Shown here: positions 35,916 to 56,680 of the stretch, one piece after another
Layout: every line of letters starts with the position of its first letter
Numbering within the stretch: the stretch's first letter is position 1
Assembly: GCF_000412695.1 (NCBI RefSeq)
Contig: NC_021499.1
Location: forward strand, 3,348,001-3,412,000
Source of the DNA: Pseudomonas resinovorans NBRC 106553
GTDB taxonomy: Bacteria; Pseudomonadota; Gammaproteobacteria; Pseudomonadales; Pseudomonadaceae
Length of the DNA stretch: 64,000 nt
Direction of reading: 5' to 3'
Translations under genes and position numbers: made by a program
Notes under the pieces: generated by a model
The model's input: the letters and a program-made list of their open reading frames with translations, nothing else
Told to the model about the DNA's origin: nothing
The model's database searches: none

Positions 35916-36281
35916 ATGTTCAGCTTCTTCGACTCACCCGGGCGGGCACTGAAGCTGTCCCGCCAGTTGCTCAAGGCCGCCGTGGCCATGCTGGTGACCG
36001 GGCTGCTGATCGCCTACGGCCTCGATACCTATGTGTCGCTGATCGGCCTGGTGCTGACCCAGCTCCCGACCTTCCTTCGCCCCACGGCCATCAGCCTGGA
36101 GCTGGCGCCGCGCGGCTCCCGCCCGGCCAAAGGACGGTCCTTCGGCCTCACCCGCACGATGCAGTTCCAGCCCTGCCGGGCGGCATTGCCAGGCCGCGCC
36201 GAGCGCGAGCCACGCATCGCCCTGCGGATCAGCATCGGCGTACCAGCCATCTCCTTCGGCGACGAAAAAAGGCGTGGGTGA
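35916..36281 (+). CDS. Tiny two-helix membrane protein, paralogue 2, with extended tail
   Basis: The first 60 residues (MFSFFDSPGRALKLSRQLLK onward) parallel the protein at 22372, with two membrane helices and PTAISLE after them. From residue 62 on, homology stops and a basic tail of about 60 residues follows; its stop codon falls inside a terminator stem that belongs to the opposite gene. The tail may be a run-on after loss of the original stop. GAGGAGG lies 8 bases before the ATG. It stands alone, unlike paralogue 1, which follows an NDH-2-like gene. Confidence 0.65.
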   Translation: MFSFFDSPGRALKLSRQLLKAAVAMLVTGLLIAYGLDTYVSLIGLVLTQLPTFLRPTAISLELAPRGSRPAKGRSFGLTRTMQFQPCRAALPGRAEREPRIALRISIGVPAISFGDEKRRG

Positions 36282-36302
36282 AAGCGCTTCACCCACGCCT
36301 TG
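36265..36302 (-). terminator. Rho-independent terminator for the minus-strand gene
   Basis: AAGGCGTGGGTGAA pairs with TTCACCCACGCCTT around a 5-base loop. Read on the minus strand the stem is followed by a run of six T residues. The plus-strand gene's stop codon lies in the stem. Confidence 0.85.
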
Positions 36303-36349
36303 CATCGACGCCAGTGGGCAGGCGTCGATCGGCCCGGCCGAGGCCGGCC

Positions 36350-36691
36350 CTAACCCAGTTGGTCGATCATCACCGCATTGGTGTAAACCAGGCTGCCGTC
36401 GCTCTCGCGGTGCCCCACCAGGTGGAACTGGCCGCGCTCGTCACCCTTGCTGAGGAACACGCGGAACTGCACATCGGAGAGGGTGCCGCACTCGCTGGGG
36501 GTGACCAGCCTCAGGCCTTCCGTGGTGGTGTCGACAATGGCCTCCGGCTCGTGGGTTTGCTGCAGGCGTTCCTCGGCCTGCTCGAGACGCAAATGGTCGG
36601 CTTCCTGAACGTGGAAATGTACGTCGCCCATGGGTATGGAACGTTCCGCACCGTCGGGCCTGCACCAGCTTTTGATCGTCAAGGTGTTCAT
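36350..36691 (-). CDS. Conserved hypothetical protein
   Basis: A 113-residue, acidic, soluble protein with no signal peptide or membrane helix. I do not recognise a family. The codon use is typical of the region and GGAG lies 9 bases before the ATG at 36691, and a strong terminator follows, which together support a real, singly transcribed gene. Confidence 0.65.
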   Translation of the reverse strand: MNTLTIKSWCRPDGAERSIPMGDVHFHVQEADHLRLEQAEERLQQTHEPEAIVDTTTEGLRLVTPSECGTLSDVQFRVFLSKGDERGQFHLVGHRESDGSLVYTNAVMIDQLG

Positions 36692-36829
36692 CTGGCTGTC
36701 TCCTGGACTTGGGCGTCAGCGCGCCTGATGTTCAATCACCAGTTTAGACAAGGCTTGGCCGAGGAATACGTCAGTAATCGCCAAAAGCCGCGCCGGGCAA
36801 GGGCTTCAGCCAATACCAATGACTCCGGG

Positions 36830-36838
36830 TGCTATAAT
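36830..36838 (+). promoter_or_regulatory. Extended -10 promoter
   Basis: TGC-TATAAT is a consensus extended -10 element in a locally AT-rich stretch, 116 bases before the start of the next gene. No good -35 box is seen, as is usual for extended -10 promoters. Confidence 0.5.
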
Positions 36839-36953
36839 TTTCCACTGAAAGAACCGTGAATTTTCACACTTCTTTCGATTACAACCATCAGGAATAAAAC
36901 CAGCGACTACGGGAGACGGCATACAACTTCGAACAACAGCCCGGAGGTGTGTG

Positions 36954-37508
36954 ATGAATCGGCACTACTACATCAGCGACAACCTCGATGAACTGGAAGA
37001 CCTCGAGAGCGAACTCGAGGCCAGCGGCATCAACACCGAGCAGATCCATGTGTTGAGCGACAGGGATGCCGATGTCGAACAGCACCATCTCCACGATGTG
37101 AATTCATTCATGAAGCAGGACGTGGTCCATTCCGGCGAGATCGGCGCGGCCATCGGCGTGCCCCTGGCCGCCCTGGTCCTGCTCGGTGCCTGGTTGGCCG
37201 GCTGGACCGAAACGCCGGCCGGTTGGGTACCGTTCATATTTCTTGCCGTGGTGGTGCTGGGCTTCTGCATCTGGGAAGGCGGCTTCTTCGGCATCCAGGT
37301 GCCCAACGCCCACTTCCGCAGCCTCAAGGAGAAGGTCCGGGAAGGCGAACACCTGTTCTTCGTCGACGTGGACCCGGAGCAGGAACCGCTCCTTGATCGC
37401 GTGATCAACCACCACCCGCAACTGCGCCTGGCCGGCACCGGCTCGGCGTCGCCGCACTGGATAGTTTCCTGGCAGCATCGCTGGCACCAGTTCAAGCGCA
37501 CCATCTAG
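36954..37508 (+). CDS. Hypothetical membrane protein with two central helices
   Basis: A 184-residue protein. Residues 1-60 are soluble and acidic (YYISDNLDELEDLESELEAS), followed by two helices (about 62-82 and 90-110) and a soluble C-terminal part with FFVDVDPEQEPLLDRVI. Soluble-helix-helix-soluble layouts like this recall the general-stress DUF1269/ECF-type membrane proteins, but I cannot assign a family. GGAGG lies 7 bases before the ATG at 36954, with a GTG just ahead. Confidence 0.7.
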   Translation: MNRHYYISDNLDELEDLESELEASGINTEQIHVLSDRDADVEQHHLHDVNSFMKQDVVHSGEIGAAIGVPLAALVLLGAWLAGWTETPAGWVPFIFLAVVVLGFCIWEGGFFGIQVPNAHFRSLKEKVREGEHLFFVDVDPEQEPLLDRVINHHPQLRLAGTGSASPHWIVSWQHRWHQFKRTI

Positions 37509-37515
37509 CCGGAAC

Positions 37516-37873
37516 GCGTAGCCCGGATGAAATCCGGGAGAACCAACAGGGCTCTCCCCGGATTGCATCCGGGCTACCCACAGCGGAATTTCGCCCCCTT
37601 CAGCCAAGCTCGATGGGTTTCGTACCTCAACCCATCCTACAAGAGCAGCCCCGTAGGGTGGATGGCGCTTTTCCATCCACCAACGGACCCTCAGGTCGCT
37701 ACGCGTAGCCCGGATGAAATCCGGGAGCGGTTTCGAGCATTCCCCGGATTGCATCCGGGCTACCCACAGCGGAAATTCGCCCCCTTCAGCCAAGCCCGAT
37801 GGGTTTCGTACCTCAACCCATCCTACGAGAGCATCCCCGTAGGGTGGATGGCGCTTTTCCATCCACCAAAGGA
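37516..37873. repeat. Tandem repeat of a 186-bp unit (two copies)
   Basis: Unit 1 (37516-37701) and unit 2 (37702-37873) share the same order of three hairpins: GTAGCCCGGATGAAATCCGG with its inverse, then GATGGGTTTCGTACCTCAAC with CCATCCTAC, then GTAGGGTGGATGGCGC with its inverse. Only the segment between the first hairpin arms differs clearly. It fills the gap between the membrane protein gene and pvdH. Confidence 0.85.
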
Positions 37874-37887
37874 CTGCCCGCCTGCGA

Positions 37888-39276
37888 TCAGAGCCTTTGC
37901 ACCGCCGCCTTCAGCGCGGCGGCGAAGCGCTCGGCCACTTCGTCCACCTGCTCGGCGGTGATGATCAGCGGCGGCAGGAAGCGCACCACGCAGCCATGGC
38001 GGCCGCCCAGTTCGAGGATCAGGCCACGCTTGAGGCACTCGTTCTGGATGAAGGACGCCAGCTTGGTGAACGCCGGGGCATGGCCGAGCACGTCGCGGGT
38101 GCCGCTGGGGTCCACCACTTCCACGCCGAGCATCAAGCCACGGCCACGAATGTCGCCCAGGTGCGGGTAATCGGCCTGGAGGCTGTGCAGGTGGCTGCGC
38201 AGGCGCTGGCCCATGGCGGCGGCGTGGGCCGGGATATTCTCCTGGTCGAGGAAGCGGATCACCGCCGAGCCGGCGGCCATGGCCATCTGGTTGCCCCGGA
38301 AGGTGCCGGCGTGGGCACCCGGCTGCCACTGGTCGAGCCAGTCCTGGTAGACCATCACCGACAGCGGCAGGCTGCCGCCGATGGCCTTGGACAGCACCAC
38401 CACGTCCGGGACGATGCTGGCGTGCTCGAAGGCGAACATCCGCCCGGTGCGGGCGAAGCCGCTCTGGATCTCGTCGATGATCAGGGCGATGCCCTGGCGC
38501 GCGGTGATTTCCCGCAGGCCGCGCAGCCAGGCGTCCTGGGCCGGGATCACGCCGCCCTCCCCCTGCACCGCCTCGACTATGATCGCCGCCGGCGGCAGCA
38601 CGCCGCCCTCGGGGTCGGTCAGGAGGTTCTCGATGTAGCGCAGCCCCACCTCCACGCCCTGCTGGCCGCCCAGGCCGAAGGGGCAGCGGAAGTCGTAGGG
38701 GAACGGCAGGAACTGCACGTTGTTGGCGAGGATGCCGCCGAGGGCCTTCTTCGGCCCCAGGCTGCCCATCAGGCTGAGGGCGCCCTGGCTCATGCCGTGG
38801 TAGCCGCCCTGGAAGGCCAGCACGTTGCTGCGGCCGGTGGCGGTGCGCACCAGCTTGAGCGCGGCTTCCACCGCGTCGGTGCCGGTGGGGCCGCAGAACT
38901 GGATCTTGGCTTTCTGCGCGAAGGCCGGCGGCAGCACGGCGAACAGGTCCTGGACGAAGGCGTCCTTCACCGGGGTGGTCAGGTCCAGGGTGTGAAGCGG
39001 CAGTTCATCGGCCAGCACCTTGTGGATGGCTTCCACCACCACCGGGTGGTTGTGCCCCAACGCCAGGGTACCGGCACCGGCCAGGCAGTCGATGAAGGTG
39101 CGCCCCTCGACGTCCTCGACATGGATGCCGCGGGCGCGTTTCAGCGCCAGGGGAATGCGCCGCGGGTAGCTGCGGGCGTTGGACTCCTGCTGCTTCTGAC
39201 GTTGCAGCAGCGGGTTTTCCTCGAAGCTGTAGAGGGCTTCGGTTTCGATGTTCAGTTGCTCTGCGGTGGCTTGCAT
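37888..39276 (-). CDS. pvdH: Diaminobutyrate-2-oxoglutarate aminotransferase
   Basis: A 462-residue PLP enzyme that turns aspartate beta-semialdehyde into L-2,4-diaminobutyrate using glutamate, supplying the Dab residue that PvdL builds into the pyoverdine chromophore. Class III aminotransferase motifs are plain: GPTGTDAVEAALK near residue 130, IIDEIQSGFARTG near residue 255, and the PLP lysine in VVLSKAIGGSLP near residue 287. It lies 69 bases after pvdL and is the last gene of the operon. The start at 39276 opens the usual N-terminus (FEENPLLQRQ within the first 30 residues). Confidence 0.93.
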   Translation of the reverse strand: MQATAEQLNIETEALYSFEENPLLQRQKQQESNARSYPRRIPLALKRARGIHVEDVEGRTFIDCLAGAGTLALGHNHPVVVEAIHKVLADELPLHTLDLTTPVKDAFVQDLFAVLPPAFAQKAKIQFCGPTGTDAVEAALKLVRTATGRSNVLAFQGGYHGMSQGALSLMGSLGPKKALGGILANNVQFLPFPYDFRCPFGLGGQQGVEVGLRYIENLLTDPEGGVLPPAAIIVEAVQGEGGVIPAQDAWLRGLREITARQGIALIIDEIQSGFARTGRMFAFEHASIVPDVVVLSKAIGGSLPLSVMVYQDWLDQWQPGAHAGTFRGNQMAMAAGSAVIRFLDQENIPAHAAAMGQRLRSHLHSLQADYPHLGDIRGRGLMLGVEVVDPSGTRDVLGHAPAFTKLASFIQNECLKRGLILELGGRHGCVVRFLPPLIITAEQVDEVAERFAAALKAAVQRL

Positions 39277-39345
39277 GGTCTTACCCTTGACTCGTGTTGT
39301 CTGATGCGCCGCCAGTGCTTGTGGCCCCGACGGCGCTGGTTGTGA

Positions 39346-52317
<12,972 letters not shown>

Positions 52318-52373
52318 TTTTCTGTCCTGCCTGAGTACGGCGTGAATCGGTTTGATCGGGGAGCGCGGGCGGC

Positions 52374-53144
52374 TCAGCCACCCGCTTGGGAAAGCCTGTC
52401 CGCCGGGCGGACGTCCGGGGTCCAGCCCCAGGAGGAGCGGTAACGCAGGTGCCGCCCCAGATGGGCCTTGAGGGTTCGCAGCACCCTGGCCTCGTTGTCG
52501 TGGATGAAGAAGTGGTGCCCGGCATGCATGTCGAGGGAGAAGCTGGAAGCGGTTTCCCCCTGCCAGGCCAGCAGGTCGTCGACACTGATGCTGTCTTCAC
52601 GGCCACCGAACACATGGATCGGCAGCGGCAGCGGTGAACGCTCGCGATAGCGGTACTGGCCGCAGAGCAGGAAGTCGGCGCGCAGCACCGGCAGCAGCAG
52701 GTCGAGCAGTTCGCGGTTGGCCAGCACCGCTTCCGGGGTGCCGCCAAGGCCGCGCAGTTTGGCGATCAGCTCGGCATCGCTCTTGGCCGTGGCGAACTCG
52801 GAGAAATCCCGCTTCGCCGGGGCGGCGGTGCCGGACACGAATAGGGCCACCGGTCGCGGCAGGCCCAGTTCATTCAGGGCGTGGGCCATCTCGAAGGCCA
52901 GCAGGCCACCGAGGCTGTGGCCGAACAGCGCATAGGGCTGCTGCGCCTCGCCACGGAGCTCGACGGCCAGCCCGCGCGCAAGCGCGAGGACATCGGTCGC
53001 GAACGGCTCGCCATGACGAGCACCCCGCCCCGGTAGCTCCACCGGGCGGATGGCCAGCCATTGCGGCACCTTGCGGCGCCAGCGGGCATAGGCCATGGCG
53101 CTGGCGCCGGAGTACGGCATGCAGAACAGACGCAGTGCGACCAT
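52374..53144 (-). CDS. pvdG: Type II thioesterase of pyoverdine synthesis
   Basis: A 256-residue alpha/beta hydrolase that clears wrongly loaded carrier domains of the synthetases. The nucleophile S77 lies in [16 protein letters not shown], the acid is in [12 protein letters not shown] near residue 190, and the histidine in [12 protein letters not shown] near residue 220. N-terminal [10 protein letters not shown] is typical of the family. It lies between mbtH (10 bases) and pvdL (56 bases) on the same strand. Confidence 0.92.
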   Translation of the reverse strand: MVALRLFCMPYSGASAMAYARWRRKVPQWLAIRPVELPGRGARHGEPFATDVLALARGLAVELRGEAQQPYALFGHSLGGLLAFEMAHALNELGLPRPVALFVSGTAAPAKRDFSEFATAKSDAELIAKLRGLGGTPEAVLANRELLDLLLPVLRADFLLCGQYRYRERSPLPLPIHVFGGREDSISVDDLLAWQGETASSFSLDMHAGHHFFIHDNEARVLRTLKAHLGRHLRYRSSWGWTPDVRPADRLSQAGG

Positions 53145-53154
53145 GTCCGCCCCC

Positions 53155-53364
53155 TCAGGCCGTCACGCCATCCATCTGCTGACGCAGGCTGAGCGGACGC
53201 ATGTCGGTCCAGACCTGCTCGATGAACTCGAGGCATTCCTGCTTCAGGCCGCTCTTGCCGGCGGCGCGCCAGCCAGCGGGGATGGCCTTGTACTCCGGCC
53301 AGATGGAGTACTGCTCTTCGTGGTTCACCACCACCTGGAAAATCACGTCGTCTCGGTCGAACAC
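53155..53364 (-). CDS. MbtH-like protein
   Basis: A 69-residue helper that binds and activates adenylation domains. The signature is clear: [20 protein letters not shown] and then GWRAAGKSG, with [10 protein letters not shown] near the end. It starts with GTG at 53364, preceded by GAGGAG; no ATG fits. It is the first gene of the mbtH-pvdG-pvdL-pvdH operon and lies 65 bases downstream of a PvdS-type promoter. Confidence 0.9.
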   Translation of the reverse strand: MFDRDDVIFQVVVNHEEQYSIWPEYKAIPAGWRAAGKSGLKQECLEFIEQVWTDMRPLSLRQQMDGVTA

Positions 53365-53428
53365 GGTGTCGCTCTCCTCTGTTGAAACCTGTCTGGGGCG
53401 ACTGCCTCCAGCGCTTTCACTGAGAAGA

Positions 53429-53452
53429 ACGGATGAGGATGAGAAGAAATTA
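53429..53452 (-). promoter_or_regulatory. PvdS-dependent promoter (iron-starvation box) for the mbtH operon
   Basis: Read on the minus strand it is TAATT-N16-CGT, one base from the TAAAT-N16-CGT pattern of PvdS promoters. It lies 65 bases before the mbtH start. A second site of the same form precedes the PvdYII-like gene. Confidence 0.75.
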
Positions 53453-53591
53453 CTTCGGGATGTTGCCTCCTTCCCACCGGGCGGAAAGGCGCATCTCACG
53501 TCTGAATTGGCAAATTCACCTGCTTGTCAAGAAAGATTCTCACTCGCAGCGCGACAATATCTAGAACGAAAGATTCCGACACAATTTCCAA

Positions 53592-53639
53592 AAATGATAA
53601 CGATTCTTATTTGACAGTGCACATCGTTCGCACTAATTT
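53592..53639 (+). promoter_or_regulatory. Fur box and sigma-70 promoter of pvdS
   Basis: AATGATAACGATTCTTAT (about 53593-53610) resembles the Fur consensus GATAATGATAATCATTATC. TTGACA (53611-53616), a 17-base spacer and TAATTT (53634-53639) form a strong sigma-70 promoter right after it. Iron-loaded Fur would block the polymerase here. The gene-free stretch 53365-53699 holds only this and the divergent PvdS-type promoter. Confidence 0.85.
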
Positions 53640-53699
53640 GTGCCACCGCCTCACCCCCAAACCAAAAAAAGCTCCACCAGAAGCGCACAGGTGAATCCA

Positions 53700-54266
53700 A
53701 TGCCAGAACAAGGAACTGTTGACTGCCTTGCCGCCGGTCATCCCACCCCCACTTCCTTGCAGACCTTCATCGACCACCGCTCGATGATGGTGAAGATCGC
53801 CGCTCGTATCACCGGCTGCCATTCCCGCGCCGAAGACGTTGTGCAGGACGCGTTCTTCCGGCTGCAATCGGCCCCGCTGATCAAGCTCTCGTTCAAGGCT
53901 CAGCTGAGCTACATGTTCCAGACCGTGCGCAATCTGGCCATCGACCATTACCGCAAGCAGGCCCTGGAACTCCGCCACTCCAGCAGTGAAGAGGAGGGCC
54001 TGAATGTGGAGCAGCACGACAGCGCTTCCCCGGAAACCCTGCACCTGCACCAGGAAACCCTGGAAATGGTCGCCGTCGCCCTCGGCCAACTGCCCGAACG
54101 CACCCGCTACGCGTTCGAGATGTACCGCATCCACGGCAAGCCGCAGAAAGAGATCGCCGTGGAGCTCGGCGTGTCGCCGACCCTGGTGAACTTCATGATC
54201 CGCGATGCCCTGATCCACTGCCGCAAGTCGGTCAGCGCGGAACGCGAACTGCGCAAGAGCGCCTGA
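53700..54266 (+). CDS. pvdS: Iron-starvation ECF sigma factor PvdS
   Basis: A 188-residue sigma-70-family factor that directs transcription of pyoverdine genes when iron is scarce. Region 2 has KIAARITGCHSRAEDVVQDA and MFQTVRNLAIDHYRKQALEL; region 4 has KPQKEIAVELGVSPTLVNFM and IRDALIHCRKS, both near-identical to Pseudomonas PvdS. The ATG at 53700 is chosen because upstream in-frame sequence (from 53640) overlaps the promoter. An anti-sigma factor (FpvR) and receptor (FpvA) that would control it are not in this window. Confidence 0.95.
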   Translation: MPEQGTVDCLAAGHPTPTSLQTFIDHRSMMVKIAARITGCHSRAEDVVQDAFFRLQSAPLIKLSFKAQLSYMFQTVRNLAIDHYRKQALELRHSSSEEEGLNVEQHDSASPETLHLHQETLEMVAVALGQLPERTRYAFEMYRIHGKPQKEIAVELGVSPTLVNFMIRDALIHCRKSVSAERELRKSA

Positions 54267-54306
54267 TCTCTCCGCTCGATGCTCCACATCAATGTGCGAT
54301 GGGTGG

Positions 54307-54640
54307 CGATTTCAATGGCTATGTCTGCATTGAGTGTTGAGCCAAGCTGGCTGGTGAGCGGGCTTTAGGTTTCTATTTCGCCCTCCCGGGCGACTCCCTT
54401 TGGCAGTCGCCCCAAAGGAAGCAAAAGGCTTGCCCCGACATCCGGCCCCGGCTGCGCCGGGGTTCCCTCCCTTCATCATTGCTCCGGGGGGCACGGCGCG
54501 AAGGGCCATCCATGGCCCTGCGCGCCTCTCGCGGCATCCATGCCGCTCATCCCCCTCCACAACGATTCCGCTCGGCCTCCTGAAGGGGCGGTCGGCGCGG
54601 CTTCAACTTCTCTGCCCGATGTCGGATCGGGTTGGGCATC
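54307..54640 (-). repeat. About 300-bp interspersed repeat, copy D
   Basis: Reverse-orientation copy with the tail TGGCTATGTCTGCATTGAGT and the core blocks CGCCCTCCCGGGCGACTCCC, GCTTGCCCCGACATCCGGCC and CTCGGCCTCCTGAAGGGGCG. A short GTAGGATGGG piece follows at 54646. Together they fill the gap between pvdS and the acetyltransferase gene. Confidence 0.78.
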
Positions 54641-54693
54641 AGTCCGTAGGATGGGTAGAGCCCGCGAAACCCATCAATCGAAAACACCTTCCC

Positions 54694-55710
54694 TCAGCAC
54701 AGCTCGCAACGATCGAAGAACCACTCCCGCTCCACCGCCATGAGCGCGGCGCGCTTGTGGGGGAAGTCGAACTCCTTCTCGCGGTAGAACCCCTGGCCCT
54801 GCATGTGGGCGATCATCCGTGCGTTATCGGCGCGGGGCTCGGCCACCACCTTGCGGGTGCGGCTGTCGTCGAGGAACAGGTAGTGCACCAGCGCCGATAG
54901 CCAGCTCGCCACCTTGTGCGGGCCGCGATGGCTCTCCTCGCCCACCAGCATGTGGATGCCCCGGTCGTAGTCGTCCACGGCATAGAAGGGAGCGATGCGG
55001 TCTTCCTTGGCCCAGTAGGCCTCGAAGTAGGCGAAGGGCTGGTCGTCGAAGCAGCCGATCAGGGTAAGGGTATGGGGATCGTCGGCGAGCTTCTGCAGGT
55101 AGTCGCGATGCTGCTCCAGGCTCCCGCCCTCCTGCCAGAACTCCAGTACGCGCGGGTTGTTCTGCCAGCGGTTGAAGCGCTCCAGGTCCAGGTCGATGTC
55201 CAGGGTGCGCAGGGAAATCCAGCTGCCCAGGCGCGCATCGAAGCGGCGGTAGACCTCACCGCTGGCCTTGGGGGCGCGCAGCGGATGACGGCGGCCATCG
55301 GGGCTCATCACCATGAGCTGCGGATAGTTGTTGCCCTGGGCGGCGCGCAGCCAGGGGGCCGGTAGCTGCCAGAACAGGCTGCGCTCGGCCTGCAGCAGGC
55401 CGTTGGCGCCGGGCAGCAGCAGCCCCTGTTGCACGGCGCCCACTGCCGGCGACTCCAGGCGCCAGGCCAGGCGCTGTTGTTCGGGGTTGGCCGCGAAATG
55501 CCAATAGCAGAAGGCGCGGATCGCCGCTTCGGCTTCACCGTCCCGTGCTTCCTGCAAGTGGAACAGCGTGGTTCCGCCCTCCTCCACAGTGGCGACCTGG
55601 GCCAGGGGCTGGCCACTGCGCAACAGCGTCAGGCGACCGGGGCTGACCTGGATACTGAGCGATTCGGTGCCTGGCAGGGGCAGGCGGTGGAGTCCTTCGG
55701 GGTGGCTCAT
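54694..55710 (-). CDS. Siderophore GNAT acetyltransferase, PvdYII-like
   Basis: A 338-residue protein. The C-terminal 180 residues are an IucB/AlcB-type GNAT domain (Acetyltransf_8): RFNRWQNNPRVLEFWQ, then DDQPFAYFEAYWAKEDRI, the acetyl-CoA loop MLVGEESHRGPHKVASWLSA and the closing AEPRADNARMIAHMQGQGF. In pyoverdine loci such enzymes (PvdYII) acetylate N5-hydroxyornithine, which would imply acetyl- rather than only formyl-hydroxyornithine in this strain's pyoverdine. The ATG at 55710 has a weak ribosome-binding site, but a PvdS-type promoter lies 38 bases upstream, which supports the role. Confidence 0.72.
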   Translation of the reverse strand: MSHPEGLHRLPLPGTESLSIQVSPGRLTLLRSGQPLAQVATVEEGGTTLFHLQEARDGEAEAAIRAFCYWHFAANPEQQRLAWRLESPAVGAVQQGLLLPGANGLLQAERSLFWQLPAPWLRAAQGNNYPQLMVMSPDGRRHPLRAPKASGEVYRRFDARLGSWISLRTLDIDLDLERFNRWQNNPRVLEFWQEGGSLEQHRDYLQKLADDPHTLTLIGCFDDQPFAYFEAYWAKEDRIAPFYAVDDYDRGIHMLVGEESHRGPHKVASWLSALVHYLFLDDSRTRKVVAEPRADNARMIAHMQGQGFYREKEFDFPHKRAALMAVEREWFFDRCELC

Positions 55711-55747
55711 GAGTTTTCTCGCTACGACTGGGACCATTAGCCAGAAG

Positions 55748-55771
55748 ACGTAGCGTGCAGCCGGGAAATTA
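55748..55771 (-). promoter_or_regulatory. PvdS-dependent promoter for the acetyltransferase gene
   Basis: Read on the minus strand: CTAATTTCCC, with TAATT-N16-CGT spacing exactly as at 53429-53452. The CTAA-T-CCC context also fits published iron-starvation boxes. It ends 38 bases before the start codon. Confidence 0.75.
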
Positions 55772-55802
55772 GGGGCCGCGCCCAGCGACGGACACACAGT
55801 CC

Positions 55803-55887
55803 GTAGGATGGGTTGAGCTTGCGATACCCATCGGGCGATGTGATGGGTATCGCTCCGCTCAGCGGAACGCCGCCCGCCCCATCCTAC
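55803..55887. repeat. GTAGGATGGG-class hairpin repeat
   Basis: Begins GTAGGATGGGTTGAGC and ends CCCCATCCTAC; the middle TGATGGGTATCGCTCCGCTC matches other copies (3980-4047, 23279-23350). Confidence 0.7.
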
Positions 55888-55947
55888 GAATCTGCTCGCG
55901 AGCAGAGCTCGCTCCTAAGGGATTCGCGTCTGCAACTTTGGTGGAGG

Positions 55948-55975
55948 TTGATCTTCTAGACGATCGGTCTAAAAT
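55948..55975 (+). promoter_or_regulatory. Promoter and operator of the TetR gene
   Basis: TTGATC (55948-55953), a 16-base spacer and TAAAAT (55970-55975) form a promoter. The spacer holds the palindrome TAGAC-GATCG-GTCTA (55957-55971). The expected start of transcription falls only a few bases before the ATG at 55985, which fits the lack of a ribosome-binding site. Confidence 0.7.
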
Positions 55976-55984
55976 CCCTTCCCC

Positions 55985-56617
55985 ATGACCGACGCCCCTA
56001 CCAGACCCCGTCGCGGCCGCCCGCCCAAGGTGGAACGCAGCTTCGAAGACACCCGTGCCGCCCTGCTGCGCTGCGGCATGGAGCTGCTCACCGAGCAGGG
56101 CTTCACCGCCACCGGCATCGATGCCGTGCTCAAGTGCGTGGGTGTGCCCAAGGGCTCGTTCTACCACTACTTCGAGAGCAAGGAAGCCTTCGGCCAGGCG
56201 CTGCTGGATGCCTATGCCGGCTACTTCGCGCGCAAGCTGGACCGCTGGCTGCTGGAAGACGACGTAGCCCCCCTGCAGCGCCTGGCGAACTTCGTCGAGG
56301 ACGCCAAGGCCGGCATGCTCCGCCACGACTATTGCCGGGGCTGCCTGGTGGGCAACCTGGGCCAGGAGGTGGGCATCCTGCCGGAAAGTTTCCGCGAACA
56401 ACTGGAAGCCACCCTGTGCGACTGGCAGGCCCGCCTGGCCCGTTGCCTGGAGACGGCGAAAACGGCCGGAGAGTTGGCGGCGAATGCCGACTGCCGATGG
56501 CTGGCGGCGTTCTTCTGGATCGGCTGGGAAGGTGCGGTACTGCGCAGCCGGCTGGCCCGCGACACGGCGCCGCTGGATATCTTCTTCAAGGGTTTCATGG
56601 CCGGACTGCCGCGCTAG
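55985..56617 (+). CDS. TetR-family repressor (NemR/AcuR-like)
   Basis: A 210-residue repressor with an N-terminal helix-turn-helix (FTATGIDAVLKCVGVPKGSF, then YHYFESKEAF) and a C-terminal TetR_C domain with YCRGCLVGNLGQEVG near residue 116. C117 and C120 lie where NemR-type repressors keep redox-sensing cysteines. The operators before this gene and before the reductase gene share TAGACGA--GGTCTA, close to the NemR half-sites, so it probably represses both and is released by reactive electrophiles such as acrylate, quinones or aldehydes. Confidence 0.85.
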   Translation: MTDAPTRPRRGRPPKVERSFEDTRAALLRCGMELLTEQGFTATGIDAVLKCVGVPKGSFYHYFESKEAFGQALLDAYAGYFARKLDRWLLEDDVAPLQRLANFVEDAKAGMLRHDYCRGCLVGNLGQEVGILPESFREQLEATLCDWQARLARCLETAKTAGELAANADCRWLAAFFWIGWEGAVLRSRLARDTAPLDIFFKGFMAGLPR

Positions 56618-56650
56618 CCGCAAGGCCGCGCGGTTTTTCAGGCCTATTAA

Positions 56651-56665
56651 TAGACGACTGGTCTA
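56651..56665 (+). promoter_or_regulatory. Operator of the acuI-like gene
   Basis: TAGAC-GACTG-GTCTA repeats the sequence before the TetR gene with two changes in the spacer. Both operators end 14-16 bases before their start codons. Confidence 0.75.
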
Positions 56666-56680
56666 ATTGGAGGTGCAAGC

